Part shown: positions 26,050 through 35,500 of the stretch, in pieces
Layout: the number at the start of each line of letters is the position of its first letter
Position numbering within the stretch: the first letter of the stretch is position 1
Source of the DNA: Pseudorhodoferax soli
Lineage (GTDB): Bacteria > Pseudomonadota > Gammaproteobacteria > Burkholderiales > Burkholderiaceae_C
Assembly (NCBI RefSeq): GCF_003337555.1
Contig: NZ_QPJK01000006.1
Location: 124,001-188,000, forward strand
Length of the DNA: 64,000 bases
Reading direction: 5' to 3'
Position numbers and translations under genes: made by a program
The notes under the pieces: model-generated
The model's input: only the letters and a program-made list of their open reading frames with translations
What the model was told of the DNA's origin: nothing
Database searches by the model: none

Positions 26050-29000
26050 TCATGCCGGCACCGCCGACGGCGCGGGCGCCTGCTGCGCCGGTCCGTCCGG
26101 CCTGATCCTGAACCAGATCGCGTACATGGCTGGCAGGAACACGAGCGTCAGCACTGTGCCGGCGAGGGTGCCGCCGATGAGCGTGTAGGCCAGCGTGCCC
26201 CAGAACACCGAGTGCGTCAGCGGGATGAAGGCGAAGATGGCCGCCAGCGCCGTCAGCACCACCGGTCGCGCCCTCTGGACGGTGGCTTCGATCACCGCAT
26301 CGAAGGCGGCCATGCCCTCCTGGGTGTTGTGGTGGATCTGGCCGATCAGGATCAAGGTGTTGCGCATGAGGATGCCCGACAGCGCGATCAGCCCGACCAG
26401 GGCGTTGATGCCGAAGGGCTGCTGGAAGATGAGCAGCGTGGGCACCACGCCGATGAGCCCCAGCGGACTGGTGGCGAACACCATGACCATGGCTGCGATC
26501 GAGCGCACCTGCAGGATGATGATGAGCAGCGTGAGCGCGATCATCACCGGGAACAACGGCAACAGTGCCGTGGTCGCCTTGGCGGACTCCTCGATGGAGC
26601 CGGCCTGCTCGATCCGGTAGCCGGCAGGCAGTTGGTCGATGATGGGCCGCAATTGCTTGAGCACGGCGTTGGACACGTCCGGCGGTTGCAGATGCTCGGC
26701 GATGTCGCCCCGGACCGTGATGGTCGGCGTGCGGTCGCGCCGGCGCAGGATGGGCTCTTCCATGCGCACGTCGACCGATCCGACCTGCGACAACGGAATG
26801 CGCTGGCCGGCGGCGCCCACCAACGTGAAGGCGGCGATCCTGGCCGGGTCGTGGCGGATCTCGCCGGCTGCACGGCCAACGACCTGCACCGAGCGGATGT
26901 CCTCGCGCACATCGGTCAGCGGCACGCCGCTGAGCAGGAACTGCAATTGCAGCGCCACCGAGCTGGAGGTGAGGCCGACGGCCTGGAGGCGGTCCTGGTC
27001 CAGGCTCATGTGCAGCGTGGGCACGCGCGGTCCCCAGTCGGAGTTGACCGTGCGCATCATCGGATCGGCATGCATGACCGCTTCGACCTGCGCGGCGATC
27101 GCGCGCAACTGCCCGGGGTCGGGGCCCATCACGCGGAAGGCCACCGGGAACGGAGACGGCGGGCCGAACACGATCTGCGTGGCCCGCACCCGGGCTTCGG
27201 GCACCAGGCCGTTCGCAACCGCCTCGCGCAAGCGCAGCTTGAGGGCCTCGCGCTCCGTCTGGTCGGCCGTGAGCACCACGATCTTCGCGAAGGAAGGATC
27301 GGGCAGCTCCGGCGCCATCGCCAGGAAGAAGCGCGGCGCGCCCTGGCCGATGTAGGCGGTGACCACCCGGGCCTCTGGCTGCCTGGCGAGCCAGGCCTCG
27401 ACCTTGGCCGCCGCGGCACTGGTCTGTGCGATCGCGGTGCCATACGGCATCTGCACCTCCACCAGCACTTCGGGCCGGTCGGAGGTCGGGAAGAACTGCT
27501 GCTTCACCACGCCCATGCCCGCGACGGCCAGCACGAACGCGCACACCACCGCGCCTGCCACCAGCCACTTGCGGGCGATGACGTGGCCCAGCAGCTTGCG
27601 CAAGCGGTTGTAGTGGCGCGTGTCGTAGATGGCCGCGTGCCCGCCCTCGACCTTCTTGATGTCCGGCAGCATCTTCACGCCCAGGTAGGGCGTGAAGGCC
27701 ACCGCCGCCACCCATGACGCGATCAGCGCGATGCCGACGATCCAGAACATGTTGCCGGTGTACTCGCCCGCGGTCGAGCGGGCGAAGCCGTTCGGCATGA
27801 AGCCGATGGCCGTGACCAGCGTGCCCGACAGCATGGGCGCGGCCGTGTGGCTCCAGGCGTAGGCGGAAGCGGCCACCCGGCTGTAGCCCTCTTCCATCTT
27901 CACCACCATCATCTCGATCGCGATGATGGCGTCGTCCACCAGCAGGCCCAACGCCAGGATCAGCGATCCCAGCGTGATGCGGTCGAAGTTCTTCCCGCTG
28001 GCACCCATGACGACGAACACCGCCGCCAGCGTCAGCGGCACGGCCGCCGCGACCACGATGCCGACACGCCAGCCCATGCTGGCGAAGCAGACCACCATGA
28101 CCACCAGCAATGCGACGAAGAACTTCACCATGAACTCGTCCACCGCCGCGCTGATGTTGACGGACTGGTCGGTCACCTTGCCCAGGCGCATGCCCGTGGG
28201 CAGGCCGGCGTTGATGCTGGCGACTTCAGCCGCCAGCGACTTGCCCAGCTCCAGCCCGTTCCATTCGTCGCGCATCACGACGCCCAGCAGCAGGGCGGGC
28301 TCGCCGCCGTTGCGCACCAAGAAGGTGGAAGGGTCCTCGTAGCCGCGTTCCACGCTGGCCACGTCGGAGAGCTTGAGCGCGCGCCCCTGCGCCGCGATGG
28401 GGGTCTGGCGGATCTTCTCCAGGTTGTCGAACGCGCCGTCGACGCGCACGAACACCTGCGCGCCCTTTGTCTCGATCGAACCGGCCGGTGTCAGCAGGTT
28501 CTGCCCGTTCAACGCAGCGAAGATGTCTTGCGGGCTGACACCCAGGCTCGCCAGCCGGTCGTGCGAAAACGAAACGAAGATGCGCTCGGGCTGCTCCCCG
28601 ATGATGTTGACCTTCTTCACGCCGGGCACGTGCAGCAGCTGCTGGCGCAGCGATTCCGCGTCGCGCACGAGCAGGCGCTGCGGCTCACCTCTGGCCTTGA
28701 GTGCGAAGAGCGCGAAGGTCACGTCCGCGTACTCGTCGTTGACGATGGGGCCGATGACGCCGGCAGGCAGCCGGCGCGCCTCGTCGGCCAGTTTCTTGCG
28801 CGCCTGGTAGAACTCCTCCTGGATTGCCGAAGGCGGGGCGCTGTCCAGCAGCGACAGCATGGTGAAGGCGACACCGGGCCGCGCGTAGGTCTCGCTGCGG
28901 TCGTACCAGCGCAACTCCTGCAGGCGCTTTTCCAGCGGCTCGGCAACCTGGTCCTGCATCTCCTGCGCCGTCGCACCGGGCCAGACCGTGACGATCGTCA

Positions 29001-29148
29001 TCTGCTTGATCGTGAACGGTGGGTCCTCTGCCCGTCCGAGCTTGAAGAAGGCGAGGATGCCCGCGGCAGACACCAGCAGGATCAGGAACAGCGTGATCGC
29101 GCGCTCGCGTACCGCGAGCGCCGACAGGTTCAGGCGCCCCTCGCTCAT
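26050..29148 (-). CDS. RND-family multidrug efflux permease
   Basis: A 1,032-residue inner-membrane pump of the AcrB/HAE-1 superfamily: N-terminal helix, large periplasmic loop, helices 2-7, a second periplasmic loop and helices 8-12. Proton-relay Asp residues are in 'LGLLVDDAIIAIEMMV'; 'PFTIKQMTIVTVWPGATA' and 'FGINALVGLIALSGILMRN' are typical. The loop sequences are closer to the AcrB-like 'acriflavin resistance' subgroup than to CusA, as no Met triad is evident. It is coupled to the adaptor gene by a 4-bp overlap (ATGA) and forms a tripartite pump with that adaptor and the outer-membrane factor at 31014. The substrate cannot be deduced. Confidence 0.93.
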   Translation of the reverse strand: MSEGRLNLSALAVRERAITLFLILLVSAAGILAFFKLGRAEDPPFTIKQMTIVTVWPGATAQEMQDQVAEPLEKRLQELRWYDRSETYARPGVAFTMLSLLDSAPPSAIQEEFYQARKKLADEARRLPAGVIGPIVNDEYADVTFALFALKARGEPQRLLVRDAESLRQQLLHVPGVKKVNIIGEQPERIFVSFSHDRLASLGVSPQDIFAALNGQNLLTPAGSIETKGAQVFVRVDGAFDNLEKIRQTPIAAQGRALKLSDVASVERGYEDPSTFLVRNGGEPALLLGVVMRDEWNGLELGKSLAAEVASINAGLPTGMRLGKVTDQSVNISAAVDEFMVKFFVALLVVMVVCFASMGWRVGIVVAAAVPLTLAAVFVVMGASGKNFDRITLGSLILALGLLVDDAIIAIEMMVVKMEEGYSRVAASAYAWSHTAAPMLSGTLVTAIGFMPNGFARSTAGEYTGNMFWIVGIALIASWVAAVAFTPYLGVKMLPDIKKVEGGHAAIYDTRHYNRLRKLLGHVIARKWLVAGAVVCAFVLAVAGMGVVKQQFFPTSDRPEVLVEVQMPYGTAIAQTSAAAAKVEAWLARQPEARVVTAYIGQGAPRFFLAMAPELPDPSFAKIVVLTADQTEREALKLRLREAVANGLVPEARVRATQIVFGPPSPFPVAFRVMGPDPGQLRAIAAQVEAVMHADPMMRTVNSDWGPRVPTLHMSLDQDRLQAVGLTSSSVALQLQFLLSGVPLTDVREDIRSVQVVGRAAGEIRHDPARIAAFTLVGAAGQRIPLSQVGSVDVRMEEPILRRRDRTPTITVRGDIAEHLQPPDVSNAVLKQLRPIIDQLPAGYRIEQAGSIEESAKATTALLPLFPVMIALTLLIIILQVRSIAAMVMVFATSPLGLIGVVPTLLIFQQPFGINALVGLIALSGILMRNTLILIGQIHHNTQEGMAAFDAVIEATVQRARPVVLTALAAIFAFIPLTHSVFWGTLAYTLIGGTLAGTVLTLVFLPAMYAIWFRIRPDGPAQQAPAPSAVPA

Positions 29149-30245
29149 GGGCGGCCTTCAGGCGCGGCGGCCTCGGCTGCGGCCATCGGCCGCACCACCT
29201 CGCCCTCGCGCAGCAGGTGGGCACCCAGCGCGACGATGGACTCGCCGACCTGCAGGTCGCCTGCCACCTGCGCCGACTCGTCGGTGAGGCCGAGCACCTG
29301 CACGGGGCGTCTGGCAAGCGTCGCGGGGTTTCCCTGGACGACCCAGACGCCCGGGCCCTTGCCCGGGTCGAACAGGGCCCCGATGGGGACCTGCAGGGAG
29401 GCGCTGGCCTTCGTCGCCGGCTGCACCTCGACCGCGACGGTGGCGCCGAGCGGCGCGCGGGCGAGGGTGCCTTCCAGGATGTAGCGCGCTTCGAAGGTGC
29501 GCGTGGCACGGTCCGCCGCGTCCGAGAGCTGTCGCAACCTGGCGGGCGTTGCGGCTTCCTGGCTGCCGTAGAGCCTTGCCTGGGCCACCGATCCCAGGGC
29601 GGGACGCAGGGTCTCCGGCAGGTGGACCAGGGCCTCCCGCTGTCCTGCCCGTGCCAGCCGCACGACGGGCTGCCCCGCACCGACCACCTGCCCGGGTTCG
29701 GCCAGGGTCTCGACGACGACGCCGTCGGCATCGGCTGCCAGGACCGCGTAGCCCGATGCGTTCTTCGCCACCTCGGCCTGTGCCTCCGCGGCCTGGAGTT
29801 GCGCACGTGCGGTGTCGGCTGCAGCCTTCATCTGGTCATAGGCGGATGCCGCAACGGCGCCGTCGCCCACCAAGCCACGGTAGCGCGCTTCGTCGTCGGC
29901 CGTTTGCTTGGCGCGCGCCCGCGCCGCGGTGACGGCTTCCTGCTGCGCGCGGGCCTGCAGCGCCAGGTCCGCGGGGTCGATCCGCATGAGGGCTTGCCCG
30001 CGCCGCACCGTCTGCCCGGCGTCGACCAGGCGCTCCAGCACCTTGCCGGACACGCGAAAGCCCAGGTCGCTCTGGACCCGCGCCGCCACCACCCCGGTGA
30101 AGGAGCGGGAGGTCGCCGCGGCTCTCTGCACGGCGGCCACCCTGACCAGCGCGGGCTCGGTGCGGACGTCGTGGACCGGGCTGTCGCTGCACGCGCTCAG
30201 CGCGAGCGGCAAGAGGCTGATGGAGGCTAGCTGGCGCCGAAGCAT
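29145..30245 (-). CDS. RND efflux periplasmic adaptor (membrane fusion protein), lipoprotein
   Basis: A 366-residue adaptor with a lipoprotein signal (lipobox 'LALSAC', Cys19), a barrel-sandwich lipoyl half ('FTGVVAARVQSDLGFRVSGK', 'LVDAGQTVRRGQALMRID'), an Ala/Gln-rich helical hairpin (~100-165), the second lipoyl half ('AVLAADADGVVVETLAEPGQ') and a beta-barrel with 'VQVLGLTDESAQVAGDLQVG'. It links the permease to the outer-membrane factor. It is the first gene of the efflux operon, with a promoter and TetR-type operator within 70 bp upstream. Confidence 0.93.
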   Translation of the reverse strand: MLRRQLASISLLPLALSACSDSPVHDVRTEPALVRVAAVQRAAATSRSFTGVVAARVQSDLGFRVSGKVLERLVDAGQTVRRGQALMRIDPADLALQARAQQEAVTAARARAKQTADDEARYRGLVGDGAVAASAYDQMKAAADTARAQLQAAEAQAEVAKNASGYAVLAADADGVVVETLAEPGQVVGAGQPVVRLARAGQREALVHLPETLRPALGSVAQARLYGSQEAATPARLRQLSDAADRATRTFEARYILEGTLARAPLGATVAVEVQPATKASASLQVPIGALFDPGKGPGVWVVQGNPATLARRPVQVLGLTDESAQVAGDLQVGESIVALGAHLLREGEVVRPMAAAEAAAPEGRP

Positions 30246-30275
30246 GGGGACCCTTCCTGATAGAACAGGGTCCGC

Positions 30276-30304
30276 ATTGTTTATCGTGTGACCGAATTAG
30301 TCAA
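30276..30304 (-). promoter_or_regulatory. Sigma70-like promoter of the efflux adaptor-permease operon
   Basis: On the minus strand TTGACT (30304-30299) and AACAAT (30281-30276) are separated by 17 bp. The transcript would start about 40 bp before the adaptor ATG at 30245. The -35 box lies inside the 30288-30311 palindrome, so a bound repressor would block RNA polymerase. Confidence 0.55.
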
Positions 30305-30311
30305 TAGTCAC
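30288..30311. promoter_or_regulatory. TetR-type operator 1 (efflux adaptor side)
   Basis: A 24-bp dyad GTGAC-N14-GTCAC lies between the adaptor start (30245) and the tetR stop codon (30312). It has the same arms and spacing as the site at 30968-30991, and the first seven bases share GTGACC. Two such copies, each beside an efflux gene start, make a TetR operator the best reading. Confidence 0.7.
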
Positions 30312-30929
30312 TCATGGAGCGAGGCTGCGCAGGACGAGGCTGGAAAGCTGCCGCGTGGCCTGCGCTGCCCCGCTCAGGTTGTGCTGCAGCAGGAGCGGAT
30401 TGACATAGGGCCGCATGACCAGATAGATGGCATCGGCCGTCTCGTCCAGCGGAGTCTTGCGCTCGAAGTCGCCGGCCTCCCGGCCATCGCGGACGATGCG
30501 CGTGACCAGTGCGCGCACGTGCTCATCGTAGGCACGCGCCGAAGGCCACATCTCGCCCGCCGACGTGGCGGCGATGTCCCAGAGCTTGCGGTCGTTGAAG
30601 AACAGCTCGCTGCCGGCCTCCACCAGTGTCTTGAACATGCGGCGGAGCTTCTCCGGGGCGGAAGCGGTCGTGCCGACGGCTTCGTCGACAGCGGCCATGA
30701 TGGTGTGCAGGCGGTTCGCGCAGATCACCTCGCCGATGGCCTGCTTGGACTCGAAGAACTTGTAGATGTAGGCCTTGGAAAAGCCGATGGCCTTGGCCAG
30801 GTCGGACACGGTGGTCTTCTCGTAGCCATAGCGACCGAAGTACTCGGTCGCCGCCTCGACGATCTGGTCTCGGACATCGTGGTCGGACGGCCCGCGGACG
30901 GGGGGTGGCGAAGAAGGTGCGCTGTGCAT
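30312..30929 (-). CDS. TetR-family repressor of the RND efflux system
   Basis: A 205-residue TetR protein: N-terminal helix-turn-helix in 'DQIVEAATEYFGRYGYEKTT' and 'VSDLAKAIGFSKAYIYKFFE', followed by a helical ligand-binding domain with 'ANRLHTIMAAVDEAVG' and 'SGEMWPSARAYDEHVRALV'. It lies between the adaptor-permease genes (downstream, same strand) and the divergent outer-membrane factor gene. Paired GTGAC-N14-GTCAC sites flank it at 30288 and 30968, so it is expected to repress the pump genes and, through the site near its own start, itself. The inducer is unknown. Confidence 0.92.
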   Translation of the reverse strand: MHSAPSSPPPVRGPSDHDVRDQIVEAATEYFGRYGYEKTTVSDLAKAIGFSKAYIYKFFESKQAIGEVICANRLHTIMAAVDEAVGTTASAPEKLRRMFKTLVEAGSELFFNDRKLWDIAATSAGEMWPSARAYDEHVRALVTRIVRDGREAGDFERKTPLDETADAIYLVMRPYVNPLLLQHNLSGAAQATRQLSSLVLRSLAP

Positions 30930-30967
30930 GGCCAGAGCTTAACGCCAGCAAAAAACGGCTGCAACAG

Positions 30968-30991
30968 GTGACCAATACGTAATATAGTCAC
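30968..30991. promoter_or_regulatory. TetR-type operator 2 (between tetR and outer-membrane factor)
   Basis: A 24-bp dyad GTGAC-N14-GTCAC lies in the 84-bp divergent gap between the tetR start (30929) and the outer-membrane factor start (31014). A plus-strand -10-like TAATAT sits inside it (30980-30985). One bound dimer could silence both directions. Confidence 0.7.
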
Positions 30992-31013
30992 GCATTCGCA
31001 GCCATTTGCCGAG

Positions 31014-32504
31014 ATGTCCATGCCCCTGCCCATGCGCAGCCCTTTTTCCTTCCTGCTCGCGGCGGCCCTGGCGACCGGTTGTGCGGTCGGTCCGCAGTAC
31101 AAGCGGCCCGCTGCGCCCGTCGCTGGCCCCTACATCGGGCAGGCCGCGCCCGCGCCGATGGGAAGTGCGGCCGCGAACGGCCTGGAGGCTTGGTGGCAGC
31201 GCTTCGACGACCCGTTGCTGGCGCGCTTCGTCGTGGCGGCACTGGACCAGAACCTGGAACTGTCGCAGGCGCAGGCCCGCGTGGCGCAGGCCCGCGCCGG
31301 GCTCGGGGCGGCCCATGCGGCACTGCTTCCGTCCGGCAGCATCCAGGGCTCGGCCGCGCGGGCGTACCAGTCGGTGGAGACGCCGCTCGGCAAGCTGTTG
31401 AACGGCGCCCCTGGTTTCGACCGCTGGGGCAGCGCTTACGAAATGAACCTCGGGGCCAGCTGGGAGGCCGACCTGTTCGGTGGGCTTCGGCGCGGCCGGG
31501 AGGCGGCCGCGGCCGACTACCAGGCCGCCGAGGCAGGCGCCGTGGCGACGCGGCTTGCGGTTGCCGCGCAGACCGCCGACATCTACATCACCATCCGGAG
31601 CCTGCAATCGCGCCTGGGCATCGCCGAGCAACAGGTCCAGACGCAACGCAAGCTGCTGGCGTTGGTGCAGCGCCTGTTCGCGCACGGCATCGCGGCCGAG
31701 TACCAGGTGCGGCAAGCCGAAGGCGCACTGGCACGGGTGCAGGCGAGCGCACCGGCGCTGCAGACTGCGCTGGATGCAGCGATGAACGCGCTGGATGTGA
31801 TGCTCGGCGCCCCGCCCGGCACGCACCGCGCGGACGTCCAGGCCCCGGCACCGACGCCGGCTGCGCCACGGATCGGCGACATGGGCTCGCCTGCCGAACT
31901 GCTGTCGCGGCGCCCCGACCTCATCGTGGCCGAGCGCCGCCTTGCCGCCAGCAACGCCAGGATCGGCGAGGCGATGGCCGAGTACTACCCCAGGTTCTCG
32001 CTGAGCGGCATGCTGGGAAGCGCGACGACGGTCGCCAGCGGCAACCTGCTGACGGGTGGCGCGAGCCAGGCGGCCGGCATGTTCGGGCTGCGGTGGCGGC
32101 TGTTCGACTTCGGGCGCATCGACGCGCAGATCCAGCTGGCCGAGGGACGCAACGCCGAGGCGCTGGCCGCCTATCGGCAGGCCGCGCTGCGTGCCACGGA
32201 GGATGTGGAGAACGCGTTCTCCGCGCTGGCCAAGCGCACGGAGCAGGCGGACACGCTGGCCCGGGCCGTGAATGCTCTCTCCAGCGCGAGGGCATCCTCG
32301 TTCGCCGCCTACGCGCGTGGGAGCACCAGCCTCATCGACGTGCTGCACGCCGACGACGCCGTGCTGCAGGCGACGGATGCACAGGCGCAGGCGCAGGCCG
32401 AAGCCGCCCGTGCGGCGGTCGCGGCATTCAGGGCGCTGGGGGGCGGCTGGCAGCCGTCGTCCGGCGCGGCCATCGCTGCGGTGGAGACGGGCGTGCTGAA
32501 GTAG
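31014..32504 (+). CDS. RND efflux outer-membrane factor, NodT-family lipoprotein
   Basis: A 496-residue TolC/OprM-like channel subunit. The lipobox is 'LAAALATGCAVGPQYKRP' (acylated Cys at about residue 23). Two repeats of the outer membrane efflux fold follow ('WWQRFDDPLLARFVVAAL', 'SWEADLFGGLRRGREAA'; 'SPAELLSRRPDLIVAERRL', 'LRWRLFDFGRIDAQIQ'). It completes the tripartite pump and is divergent from tetR, an unusual split since the factor is often last in the operon. Three in-frame ATG codons open the gene (31014, 31020, 31032); any of them leaves the lipobox intact. Confidence 0.93.
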   Translation: MSMPLPMRSPFSFLLAAALATGCAVGPQYKRPAAPVAGPYIGQAAPAPMGSAAANGLEAWWQRFDDPLLARFVVAALDQNLELSQAQARVAQARAGLGAAHAALLPSGSIQGSAARAYQSVETPLGKLLNGAPGFDRWGSAYEMNLGASWEADLFGGLRRGREAAAADYQAAEAGAVATRLAVAAQTADIYITIRSLQSRLGIAEQQVQTQRKLLALVQRLFAHGIAAEYQVRQAEGALARVQASAPALQTALDAAMNALDVMLGAPPGTHRADVQAPAPTPAAPRIGDMGSPAELLSRRPDLIVAERRLAASNARIGEAMAEYYPRFSLSGMLGSATTVASGNLLTGGASQAAGMFGLRWRLFDFGRIDAQIQLAEGRNAEALAAYRQAALRATEDVENAFSALAKRTEQADTLARAVNALSSARASSFAAYARGSTSLIDVLHADDAVLQATDAQAQAQAEAARAAVAAFRALGGGWQPSSGAAIAAVETGVLK

Positions 32505-32512
32505 CCGCCGCG

Positions 32513-32543
32513 TCGCCGCCTTGCGTGGCCGGCACGGCGGCGA
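32513..32543. terminator. Possible bidirectional hairpin between convergent genes
   Basis: TCGCCGCC (32513-32520) and GGCGGCGA (32536-32543) form a perfect 8-bp stem over a 15-nt loop in the 72-bp gap between convergent stop codons. No T-run follows on either strand, so it would be a weak or Rho-assisted terminator. Confidence 0.3.
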
Positions 32544-32576
32544 GCCGGCCACTCCCGGCCCCGTCTCCGGACCGCC

Positions 32577-35500
32577 TCAATTGAACCGGTCCAACTCTGC
32601 CACCAGCCACGGATACACCTCCCGCGCTGCGCTGCGCCCGACGAACAGATCCATGTGCGCATACCCCTCGAACACCTGCCGCCGGTACAGCGCCGGATCG
32701 TTGTAGCGCTGCAGCCAGGCCTGCGTGCGCAGCGAGGTCTCGGGGAAGAAGAGCTGGTTGTCCGCACCCGCCATGAAGCTGATCGGCAGCGCGAGCCGCG
32801 GCGCGTTCGCCGGCGTCGTGTAGCAGTCGTTGCCGTCGGCATCGACGGCCTTGCCGCGCTGCATGATCACACTCAGCTGCTCGAAGGGATGCAGCGAGAC
32901 GGTGCCGAACATGCCGGCCAGCGCCGTGTGCGTCGCGTGGTTGAGCTGGCTGTGCGTCCACGACGGGCCGAACACCGCGAACACGCGGCGGCACAGCGGG
33001 TTCTTGCAGGCCTCGCCCTCGGGCACGGGCAGCTGGTAGGCCAGCGTGTCGATCGTGCGGTCCAGGTCGGTCGTGCCGGGCACGCTGTCGAAACGGCCCT
33101 GCAGCGGGGCATAGCCTTCGAGCAGCCGCACCAGGCCGATGTCGGCCTTGGCCGCATTGAGCCAGTTGGTCACGGGGTGCAGCGTCAGTTGTGAGGCGAT
33201 CAGCGAACGCACGCCCTGCAGGCCGTCGAGCAGCGCCATCAAGAGGCTCATGGCGCCCACGCAGTGCGCCATGGCCTGCACCGAGGCGGCGCCCGTGGCC
33301 GCCCGGATGGTGCGCACGGCTGCCGGCCAGTCCTCGCGCACGATGTCGTCGATCGTGAACGGCGCGACCGGGCTGCCGGAATCGCTGCTGGCGCGGTAGT
33401 CGAACAGCCAGCAGTCGTAGCCGCGCGCGCACAGCGCCTCCACGAGGTTCTGGTCGACGGTGTCGGTGGCGAAGGAACTCGCACGCACCGAGAAGCCGGG
33501 CGCCAGCACCACCGGGCCGCGCGTGCCGCCGCGGTAGCGCGTGAGCCGGATCTGGAAGCCGCGCGCCGGGTCGCCTACCGGCACTTGCAGCACTTCGGGC
33601 TGCGGCGCCCGCAGCATGCGGCGCGGCAGGTGCGGCGCATCGAGCGCAGGGAAGTTGTTGAGGTCGGCCAGCAGGCCGCCGTAGGCGCGCATCAGCGTGG
33701 TGCCGAAGAAGCCGGCGAACTTGCCCAGGTAGACCTGCGAGATCGCGTCGCGCGCACGCGGCACGGCGTTCTCGAGCTGGCCGATCCAGTTCGCCGGCGG
33801 CTCCAGCCGGATGGTCGAGGCCTGCCAGGCCAGGTCTTCCAGGCCCAGCGTGAGCAGGCCCTGGGCCACCAGCGGCATGGTGGCCGCGTCGAGGTCGTAG
33901 ACCTTGACCATCAGCGTGGTGGTGTCGGTCCAGGGCGAGGAGCCGGGCTGCTGGCGCAGCACCTTGTGGCCCTTGAAGCGCAGGCGCGTGCCGTTCTCGC
34001 GCAGCAGCACCATCTCGTAGCCCATGGTCCAGGTCTCCACCTGCTGGGGGTCGACCGGGAACAGGTGGAACACACCGCTCTGCACGGTCATGGGCGCGGG
34101 GCTCAGCGCCGGGCAGGTGACGGTGCCGCGGATGTTGGCCGGGTGGGTGGGGTCGTCGAGCAGGCGCGCCAGGTCGTCGGTGTGGATGGTCAGCTCAAAA
34201 GCCATGGACTGGCCGGCCGCGCGGCCCCAGGCGGCTGCCACGGCGTAGTCGCTGGCCAGGCGCTGGTCGGCGTTGCTGCGCGCGGTCACGGCCTGCGTGC
34301 TGATCCAGCCCGACATCGTTTCGGTGAATTCGAAGCTGGGCGACAGGCGCGCGGGGTCGTGCTCGATGAGTTCGGCCACGGCCTTCTTGGCGGCGTCCAG
34401 CACGCCGTCCTCCAGCACGTCCAGCGCGCGCTGCCACCAGTGGCGGTGCTTGCCCGGTGGCGGCGCCGGCGCGGGCATGGGCTTGCGCGGGCCCAGCGTG
34501 GTGTCGATGGTCCAGCCGCGCGCATCGCACAGGTGCTGCAGCGCGCGTTCGGCCAGCGCGGAGATGGTCAGGAGCGGGTTCACGCCCACGGCGCCCGGCA
34601 GGATGGAGCCGTCGCAGACGAAGAGGCCCTCGTGCACGGCCGCGCCGGCGTTGCCAGCGAACACCCGGCCCAGGTGGTCGACCGCGCCGCGCGTGGCATC
34701 GTCGCCCATGCCGCAGCCGCCCATCGGGTGCACGGTGATGAGCTTGTTGCCCAGCGGCTGGCTCCACAGCGGGTTGGCGACGAACTGGCCCGCGATGGCC
34801 TGGCTGGCGAGGTTGAGCCAGTCGTTGTCGCGCACGATCGCCGGGCTGCTGCCGGCCCCGGGCCAGTGGATGCGCAGGCGGTCGTTCTGCAGGCGCAGCT
34901 CGCCGGCCGACTCGTCCACGCTCATGACCAGGTAGGTCTGCGTGCGGGCCACGGCGCCGGCATAGGCCGTGGCGGCGAGTTCGCCGGGGTGCTGCACGGC
35001 GTCGGCCATGGCCTGGGCGTCGAGCAACCGGGCCTTGGCCTGGCCGGCGCCGAAGCTGAACTCGCCGCCGCTCAGCGCCTCGTTGAAGAACAGCGCGGGC
35101 GTGAGCAGCGTGGCCAGCGCGCCGGGGATCACGCCTTCCTCGATCACCAGGCCGTCGGCCAGCTGCGGCGTGGCGCGCATGTCGATGAGGCCGGTGATGC
35201 ACGGGCCGGGCAGCTGCTCCTTGGGCACGGGGTTGGTGCCGGCGCCCACGCCGTTGATGTTGCGGCGCTGGTCCTTGGCATCGGCGGTGCCCGGCTGCGG
35301 ATCCCAGTCGGCATCGAAGCCCAGCCCCAGCACGTCGCCGTTGCCCGAGAAGCGCTGGCCCACGCGGTCGGACAGGGCCAGGCCTTGTTCGCGCGAGCGC
35401 AGCAGGATCTCGGTGGAGCCGAGCGCGCCGGCGCCCAGCAGCACGATGTCGGCATAGACGCTGTCGGGCGCCGCCGGGCCCGCCTCTGCATCGCGCAGCG

